Assembly (NCBI GenBank): GCA_022829145.1
Contig: CM040742.1
Span: 18,439,131 to 18,503,130, forward strand
Direction: 5' to 3'
From: Albula goreensis
Lineage: Eukaryota; Chordata; Actinopteri; Albuliformes; Albulidae
DNA: 64,000 bases
Part shown: positions 27,201 to 36,900 of the stretch, piece by piece
Layout of the letters: each line of letters begins with the position of its first letter
Position numbering within the stretch: position 1 is the stretch's first letter
Made by a program: the position numbers and the translations under genes
Notes under the pieces: generated by a model
The model's input: the letters and a program-made list of their open reading frames with translations, nothing else
Database searches by the model: none
Told to the model about the DNA's origin: nothing

Positions 27201-30200
27201 AGTGTGTGTCTGTGTGTCTTTCTCTCTCAGTCTGTGTGTCTCTCCCCACCCGCCGGAATCTGCAGGCACAGAGGAAGACTAAAACCACGTCATTTCTACA
27301 CCGTTACATGGTAGATCTGACTGTAGTCACCAGCCCACACCACGAGCGCCTCAACAAAGCAAGGTGGTCTGTGTGCAAGTGTGCACAGCAGCTTTAACAT
27401 GATGCAGATGGAAAGCTATTTTTGTTTTCGTGACACAATATTGCAGCACTGATAAACAGTACCACTGCTCAAGGTGGGGGGATGGGGGTGTTAGGCTACA
27501 CGATGAGGTGCTCTCTGAAAAACTACGTTCTCCATGTGGCCCGGCTTACCCTCCCCCGCCTAGGGGCCCGCTTGGCCCGACGAGAGCATCGCTCCTCCAG
27601 TTACTTCCTAGGATTTTGAAACTGGGAAAAAAGGAAAAAAATCCTTCCTGGCAAAACTTTCAGCAGCATTTCTTTTGGACTGTAAACTGTAGCTTTGGCC
27701 GAGGCTGATGGAATCCTGAGTGCCGACGCTGCTGTGCATTGCAAAAAGAAGCTTGGATATCGGATTGGCGGAAATGATATCCTCAGCCTAACGCTGATGA
27801 CAGGATGGGTGTGAGGGCGGGGTTAATTGTGTGTGGTCTCAATGCCAATACCTGCCACCTATTCATGTATTTAGTGCTTCACCTGTGCTGCTCACCATGC
27901 AGATAAACCCTTCTTGAACTTGAATTTGAGCAACAGAGAGAGAGGAGGAAGGGGAGACAGAGAGACCGAGAGATAGCCTGAGGTGAAAGCACTATCACAG
28001 GAAAGGAGAGGAGGAGGTGGGGGGATGGGGGGAGATAATGGGAGCAGGTCAGGACTAAATTCCCCTGAAGCAAGTGTGGAGACACTGAGTGTTCCACAGC
28101 ACATCTAGACTAGGGAGCTCCCATCCAGAAACAATATCTCCTCCTGAGCGGGCTTCTGCATTGCAATAAAGGACATTTATCAAATGCAGAAAGCATATAA
28201 TAAGCAAGGCTATTCCCCAAGGATGACAGGCAGAACAGTAGTTCATGGTGCTCTGTAATAAACAATATCATGCTTGGTTCATGGTTTGCTTTAGGGCTGC
28301 AACGGCTAGCTAGCTAGCTTGCCATCATATTTCTTCCAGACAATGGCATTAGGCAGCAAATTAAAATCAGCAGTTAAAGCTAAAATACAGCCGCAGCATG
28401 AATAATGATAATTAGTTTCCATTTAGCATATATGGTAACTTTAATCTCATTAAATAAAAGCCATTAAAAGGGTAGTTGTCCTAACTTACATATGGCTGTA
28501 AGACATTACATACCTTGCAGGTGATTCAAAGACCAGTGGTGAGAGTGTCAATGACAGGTTAGTGTTTCACATGCTGCAACCATCACATGTGGACAATGCT
28601 AACAATACAGTGGTTGTCTATGCCAAATCAAGCTAAAGTTAAAGCTAAGCTAATCAAATGTCAACTGAAATATGTGAAATTTGCGAACTATCCTGTCCGA
28701 GTTACCCAGGAAGGGACACTCACCTCAACCGCCACCAGCTGTCAAAGCAGCAACACTAGCAAAATTAGTCAGCCAACTTGACTCTTGTCTGTACTCGCCT
28801 AATTTCATTACGACAACTATATGAATTTGGGTTTTCCATTTCAAGCTAAAATAAAATGTGATGCCTCAGAGTTCCATTTGACAAATGTGCTTCATTAGCC
28901 TAGTCTCTGCCATACATACACTTCCAAATGTGCTTCATTCGCCTAGTCTCTGCCATACATACACTTCCAAATGTGCTTCATTAGCCTAGTCTCTGCCATA
29001 TATACACTTCAAAATGTGCTTCATTAGCCTAGTCTCTGCCATATATACACTTCCAAATGTGCTTCATTAGCCTAGTCTCTGATCTATCATGGAAATATTA
29101 AGGTAAAATGTATTAAACTTAATTTCTTGTAGCTCAGTTTTAAACAGTATTGGTCCCTGTTGCTTTCTTTAGTCTGTTCTATGTATTCAGTGTCTGCCTG
29201 CTGTACCTGAGTGAACCATGTCCTTCTGTCTATGCACCTAAAGGAACTAAAGCATTATGAAAACACAGAGGTTTGAATGTACAAATTCAGTATAGCTGAG
29301 AAGTTCAGTTTAGCTGTGGGGTTTCAGAAAACAAAGCTTAGCAATTTGGGTGTTGCTTTGCCATTTGCTTGGACAACATTGGAAAACCAATGCAAAATCC
29401 ATCTGAAATTCATTTGTGCAAAAACTCAGATGAAGTATAAAAAACTACACTCACTGAGATTGTTCAGCCAAGGAGGATTACATAAATCTATAAACCTTCT
29501 CACTTCAGCTGTGCCAGAACGTAAGAACACATTCTCAGATGCAAACACAGAATTACTTGGCCTCACATAAAAATACTGGCCATCAAGTAGCTAGCACCTA
29601 ATTTTGCTGCTGATGATTCCGTAGTTATAGTGCTGGGCAAACTAGTGCTTGGGGAGGTTTCAGAAAAATGTTTACAGGGGACATGCATCTGCTCAACATG
29701 AGCATCCAATCCATTATGACAAAATCACTCCACAAAACAGAATAAACTTTTAGTAATCATCATAATTTCAACAAATGTTATGAAAAGGATTTGCACGACA
29801 ATACCTGAGATTAAATCTCTGCTGACAATTGAATGCCTGTTTACTGGTAGCCCTTAACCTCTTTGACTCCTGACTGATTTCAGATGCAATAACACTTGTT
29901 AATGACAGTGCTTCAATTAAAATAGAACACAGTCAAAAGTTCCAAATTACAAAATTGCATATTCAATACCAAATGCAAATTGAATGACAGTTGCATATTC
30001 TTCTCGTCAAAGAATGGCCAAATGCTCCTCTTTTTAGATCTAGACCTACTCATTTAACAAATGTTTTGACAAACTGCTTCTGAACACAAGTATATAGGCT
30101 TATGCTAAACAAAGACATATCTGAAATGCACACTTAATAGGCTGTTCTAAATTATTATGTTCTCTTACATGTGTTTTTGGTATTTATTGAAGTTAAGTAA

Positions 30201-31102
30201 CTGTCATTTAAGTCACCTGTACTAGCAGCTGAAAGACTATCCTCTTACAGAAAAGCCAGAGTACCCATCACATCCATCTTTTCAATTTATATGCTGAATC
30301 TGAACAAGGGAGGGAACTCCTGGTCTCCACGCATCTACTCGCGTAACGCTGCCTGTTCTAAGGGGGGCCTACTGGGAGTTAAAAACGGACTGCAAGGGTT
30401 ATTTTTGGAGCAAGATGGAGGAAACGGCCGGGAGCAGCACGCTCTGCTCTTCCGCCAGCGTGTTGCGGTTTGTTTTAATTGGCCCACGCAGCGGCAGCGA
30501 TGGACCTACGCAGCGTAAATAACCCAAATACAATAATATAAAATGCAGCGGAATGCCCGGGCGGGCCTCCGTGAGATCTCCGCAGGAGTGAGGGCTAATT
30601 TGGAAGACAGGGCAAAAAGGGCCCGGACGAATTCATTAAGACTCAGACTCAGAGAGGAGAGAAGGGGGGATACTGCTTCTCAGCTCCCTATCCAGACAAG
30701 CCAAAGCAATGTCAATAACTGACAGGACCAAGAACTTTCAAAGGCACGTACAAATTCTTAGGAATCAACAAGGTAAGTGTAGGGAAGGGCTCCCCTCAAA
30801 GACTACATTTGGCTTTACCATTTGGGGAGTATGAGGGAAGGGCCCACAGACTCTGCACAAATCTTTTATAATGTCAAGAGATCTTGAGATCTCATTTACA
30901 AACCAGTTTAGCTCAGAGATAGTTTGTCTCATTTATTACACGAGAACTATGGTTGATTTAGTTCTGTCTGTCATCATGCAACCGCTATTCATTTTCCTGT
31001 TCCTTTGAGCAAAATTAGACTAATGGCATGAGCAAAAGGAAACTCAAGACCTCTCTTGTGCACTAACACACGGGAGAGGAAAAAAATCTATATGACATTT
31101 TG

Positions 31103-31138
<36 letters not shown>

Positions 31139-33851
31139 AGCGAGAGAGAGCTTTCCAACCTCACAAATGTCTCTCCAGACACTCATAGAAAAGTTTTCAA
31201 AGCTAACCTAACATAACTGCAAACTGTAGCTCCCCTGTGACAATGTGTTTATGAAAGCCACCATCACACCGTACTCAGGAGCTGCAAAATCCCCTTCTTC
31301 AAATATTACTTATTTACACAGCAAATGCACAGTCTCCAGAGTGCCTTAGTTAGCTTATAGCGCATGTAGAGCTTTGTCCATTTACACACATGGATGTTTA
31401 CCACAGCAGTTCAGGTGAAGTACCCTTTGGTTCAAAGGTACAACAACAGGTTGCACTGCCTGCTAATTCTAGGGGAAAGAGAAGAGCGTTTTGGAAAACC
31501 ACACTGCTGCATTGCCCTTTAGAACACAGGCTCCTTGCAGCATGGAGCGCTACCCGGATGTAGCGCCAAACGCAGCGCTCCCTCAGACTGAAGCAGCTCT
31601 TTCATGTGGTTTAGAGGAAAGAAGCTGCACAGCTTGGAGTCAAGAGGCAGACGAGGGATTAGGGCTGTTTTTATTTGTGGAGCTGCGCATGCTGCAGAGC
31701 AGACTGAGGCTGAGAAACCAGAGACCGTGAGGCTTAATAATTCATCGGCCTCTGCTCCTCCACCGTGCTAAGGTCACCTGCCACGTTATCGCATTATCAT
31801 GCCCACGGAGTGTTAGCGGTCAAACGTTACTGCAGTTTGGAGAGACCTTCTGTTTCAGCCAGGTAGGAACTTGTCCCAAAACTTCTATTTTGTCATTCCC
31901 CTGAAGGAGTAACAGAAAACAAACACACTTGCGTTGGAGTTTCAGGGCATGTTTTGTGTGATAAAAGGAAGTGGAAAAAAAGGGCATGGACCAGGTCCGG
32001 AGATCTGTAGCAAAATCCAGCCATGCAATTTCTTTGCTGTTTATGCTTTCATAGGAGAGCGTTCTTTTGGAGTCATGCAGGATAGCGGTCCAACAGCTGA
32101 GCTTGCTTTAGGCTAGTAAGCATTGTCTGAAACAAATAAGGGCCTGGAAATCAGGACAGTGCATTACTTTAGGTGGAAGTGAAAGGAAAAGAGATAAAGA
32201 ACTGCATGAGGGAACTCCCACCTCTGCGGTCCCTGATGTCAATGGAACTGACACACAATGCTCACAGTAGTAAAACCGAAACACACCTTGTGATAGAGAA
32301 ATGAAAGAAAAACCCATCAGCAGTGACAGGGTCAGGAGGTATTACCGTAATCCCCCCAACGTTCAGTAGCTGGTGACAATCTGAGCCCTGTCCCCGGCCC
32401 TCCCCTGCCCTGCTTTCAAGGAATACAAGGCCAGATGATCACCGATTGCCCCCCCTCCTCCCACAATACCCCACCAGGCTAACCGGAGCCCTGTAACACT
32501 GCGCTTTTGTCTCAGCTTGCTCAGCAACAAGGCGTGGACCAAGGCTGGCCTGAGTGGGGCGGTCGACGCGAAAAAAAAAAAAAAAAAAACCCAGCACCAT
32601 GTCAGAGCCGGGGTGAGAGATCCCTGCCAACAATGCCCCACATTCATCCCACCCGAAACAGGAGAGCAGCCAGCCGGGTCCGGCCCAGTCCCACGCCTTT
32701 TCTCCGCATCGCCCCCGCCTCCCAGGGCCTAGAATAGGAGGCTTTGTGGAGCCGGATGTGCAAAAGAGGGATGGACTGATAGAAAGGCGGAGGAAGAGAG
32801 ATGGCAGACAGGGACTGTTTGACAGCGGGACCGTCAGCCTGTATCCAGAGCATCTTTGCTCACCGCAGCCTTGAGTCCAGAGAAGACCTTTGTGTGGGGG
32901 AACGAGTCACTCCTACCCCAGCTGGCACTGGAGCGATCTCATTCTCTCCATAGTGTGAGCGTAGTTCTACTTTGAAAACAGATGATACACAAAACTGAAT
33001 GCCACATAGCCAATTCAAATCCGTTTTGTTTGTATGACACTTTGTACAAGAATACCGTCACAAATCACAGACTTATAGAACCTGGGCCTGAGATCACCCA
33101 AGATGAAGCCTAGGGTGACAGCACCAAAAAATTCCCTCACCAACAAAAAAAGTAACCCTTGACCAGAGCCAATCTCAGAGGGGGAGCCCTACTGTTTCTC
33201 CCCAGCATATAGGAGATGCAGAGTATAAACTTAAACAGTTATGAAAAGCAAGCAAGGAGGTTAATGTTCTACAGATCAGCCCCTGACAGAATGCTCACAT
33301 CCTGTTTGCCCCCATATAAATCATTAGACTGAGAAGACCATGGCAAACGTCACTCCGACACACCAAGTGCACTTAGAGCACGGGTGCTACATGAACAGCC
33401 TTCAATTTTTAAACATCCTTCCAGAACAGGAAGTTCCTTTCTGGAACTTCTCCATTTGCTAAACTTTGCTAAAATGAGTTCTGATACTCATCTGAAAAGA
33501 TGACAAAGTGTTGAAAGGGAAAAGCAGCAGAAACTAGTTTGAACGGAACCCTGTTTAATTAACAACATCAAAGCCCAGGCTCCATCTGAGCATCTGCCCT
33601 GGTTGCTCTGTGCTGACTCTCAACAAAATGCAAGTTTGAGTCACATATTTAATTTGATGAGGGCGGCACCCAGCACTGGCAGCTGGAATACCTGATGATC
33701 ATTTTGGGCAGGGTCCAGAGGGTAAAACAAAGTAAGACACTCCCTGCAGCAGGCTCACTAAAACATAGGCCAAGGTGCACAGAAAGGAGAAAATTATGCC
33801 TTATTATCAGGAGAGGGATAGTCTCACTTCAGTGAGTCTTGCAATTAAGAC

Positions 33852-33907
<56 letters not shown>

Positions 33908-36900
33908 TAATTAAGAAGGCCATCCTGTTCCTTTTTCCTCATGATGTTTTTTTGGTGAATCATTATGCTGTCAAGATTTTCATGGTTCCCATTGAAGTAT
34001 TACATAACTACCTGTTCTCTTTCAAAATCTGTTACAGCTCATGTTGCTTGAGAAACTCGAAAGTGTTTAAGTTTAACATTTTATGCCAAATTGATAATTA
34101 GCAATGACATTCATATACATCTTTTATGCAGCTTTATTTTTAATTATGATTTAGTTAAAAATATAAATCCTTGGTGTCTCTACAGTTTAGTCTACACACT
34201 GTATGTATGAAATAGTCACACTGGATTGGATGGAATCTCATGCCCATTTTATTTATCATGTAAAACACAAGGGTACACATCATAGATCTCTCCTGTACAG
34301 TCTGACCCTTTGCTGCAGTATCTGTAGTCCTTTCTGGAACCTACAGATTAGCACGTCCGTGTTCTCCAAAGCTTTAAGATGCTGGCTGCCATTTCTTCTC
34401 ACTCTGCAGTTTGCCAGACAAACTTTGCAGGTATGGTGGAACACACTTGATCAGAAGAGCTGTGCACATATTCACGCTTAAAATAGGTAACTAAAGGTGT
34501 GCAAGAAATGCAATAATAATGAGACAAAATTCTCACACACACTGTACATGTGTAATACATCATTCTTTAGCTGAGCTTGCAGTCACCTGACACACACAGT
34601 CACACTAGATTAGTGTGTGCAGGGTGTGTGCGCTGGCCCTAAACCACTGATTACCCCTCAGTGAAATCTAATAGAAGTCCAGCTTTCATCTCCCAAATCT
34701 TTAATAGCAACACAAGGTCCTGTTTCAGCTAGTGACAGCTCACCTGGTGTTATGGGTTTTATAGCCCAGGCTCTGACATTTCCTGTGGACAGACACCTCA
34801 GTTTCAATAGAAGATTGCTTTCATTATAACAGCATGGGGAAGCAGAGACAGGATTCAGCTTAGAGACTACATCCAATTCAAACATTGCTGTACTGCAGTA
34901 GGTAGTTTTTTGGCTTGAAAAGCCACGATCATTCTTTAACACTGTTAAATACATAACAAAATGCAATGGGAGCTGGAATTCAGACATATTTTTTTGCTGT
35001 CTACGGTCTTCTCCATCATTCACCATAAACAGATACCATAAAGACACAGTCCAAAGTTTGTGTCTGTCTGTTCTCTTCAGTGCTTCTCTTCAGGGATGAC
35101 CTAAAGTTTTAAGACACTATAATAACACCACTGCATGACAAGATTGTAAAAATTGTTTAAATAAATGTGTAACAGAAGTGTGACATCAACAAACTGTAAC
35201 TGACATGTCAAACTGATGCAAAGCCCGCAGAGAGCAAGACTTTTAAGAGCATTGCTGTCAGTAAGGCATATGCTTGCTTCAATTTATGAAATAAAGGCAT
35301 GTCTAGGAGTTATAATGAAGTCACAATGAAGGCCTTGAGCCAGTACTGTTTATGTAAGCACTTATCCTTTATAGCCCACTGTATCCCTCAGCTCTTTCAT
35401 AGCAGTGTCTAAGGTTGCGAAAAAAAATGTGTTAGGCAGCTAGTCTGATCGGCAGAAAAACTAGATTACTAAATGAACTTCCCCTCTGTTGTGTCCTGAT
35501 GGTCATCTCCCAACGGAGCAGAGCAGATTTCTGCTTGCGATTTTACCACCCCTGACCTTATCATAAGCATGGCGATTAGATGTAAACTGCTGTTCATCTG
35601 CTGCTCTGGGGATTCTCCCCCCCCAACCCCCAGAGAAAGGTGAAGATAAATACAGAACTTCTGCCCACCCGAGACTATCCTTTTTCTCTGACCTATTATA
35701 TCTTGTGATACACTTCTCTTCCAGACAACTGTCAGTGTGTAGTCACTAGACACATCGATCAAAGCACAAACTAGAAAAAAAACAGGCTGAAGTGTCAGTA
35801 TGTAAACAGTCATGAGGTGAATGGGTTTATCTTCACTGAGTAGAATTTCTAAGTAAACATACTCTTCCCTTGGGTCCTTTCGACTGCACCAGGATCTTGT
35901 GCCAGAGAACTCAAATATTCCTTTGAATGGCTAAACGCAATATTTATGACAAGTTCATTTTTATCAGATGGGAAAGAGGTAAGGAAATGGAGACAGATTC
36001 CGAGTCCTGAATCCCTATTACGAAGAAAAGCACAAATTTCAAATATATCCTCTTGTAGCAGAAACATCACGAGCTGCAGATGCATTTTAGCACCTGCCAA
36101 TTACAAACGCTGTGTGCTAAATATAAAACACCGCAGCTGAGGTGAACACTGCTTCCTCTTTTCTGGTTCAGACAAGAGCCAAGGCCAGCTAGAGGAAACT
36201 GGGGGCTGGTGTGCGTGTTTCTTTCTACCAGACGTGGCGAATGTGGGAGGAAATGAGCACAGACATGGACAATTTTGCAGGTCTTTTCCTCTCCTCGTTT
36301 TCCTTCCATGTTCCCTTATGCCGCAGCATCTTTCTTAGCCTTATCTGCTATGAGCTTCAAGCGACAGAGAGGCTCTTCAGCACGGATGTTGAGCCACCCC
36401 CTTCATCTGGATGGCGCTTAGAGGAATTCCAGTGACGCAGATTAACTGAGTCACCACTGTGCTGCAAATGGGAAGACTGTTTGAATTTCAGTTGCATTAG
36501 CCTGGAGGAGATAATGAATAGACATTGGAAATAAGGGGGAAAAAATAATATTCATACAGTGAGTGAATCAAGAAAGAAAAAAAACACCTCAGCAAAAAAG
36601 TCCCAATGGTAAAGATCAAAGAGGCTGAAGATAATAAATGAAGAACTGGGGGGGAAGCAAAAAAAAAATGAAAAGGAAATAAAATCCATGACCTTTTTTT
36701 TAACTGAAACCAGATAACAACTGGCGCGCGATGTGCCAGGCTGTCCGGGCCGCACACAATGCCAGTCACGGGACTCATTCTAGCAGGTTCTGGAACATTC
36801 TGCTCCCGGTGCTGCAGCGGCTGGTCACTTTACAGCGAGCACCCAGAATCCCCGAGTGCCACTGCCCTGAAGGTGAGCATCTCTCTGTGCTGCCCTAATT

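Larger units (their letters stand above)
25667..33853. other. Intron 1, left-centre segment
   Basis: Unique intron with a 43-bp minisatellite (28883-29081), a GT/GA tract (31107-31150) and a poly-A run near 32571-32590. An AT-rich block at about 28290-28490 has several ATAATTAG/TAAT-type homeodomain sites. No coding exon recognised. Confidence 0.55.

Noticed and set aside
34658-35047. 129-codon minus-strand ORF in intron 1
   Set aside because: No domain, no codon or splice context, and no similarity I recognise. Consistent with chance.
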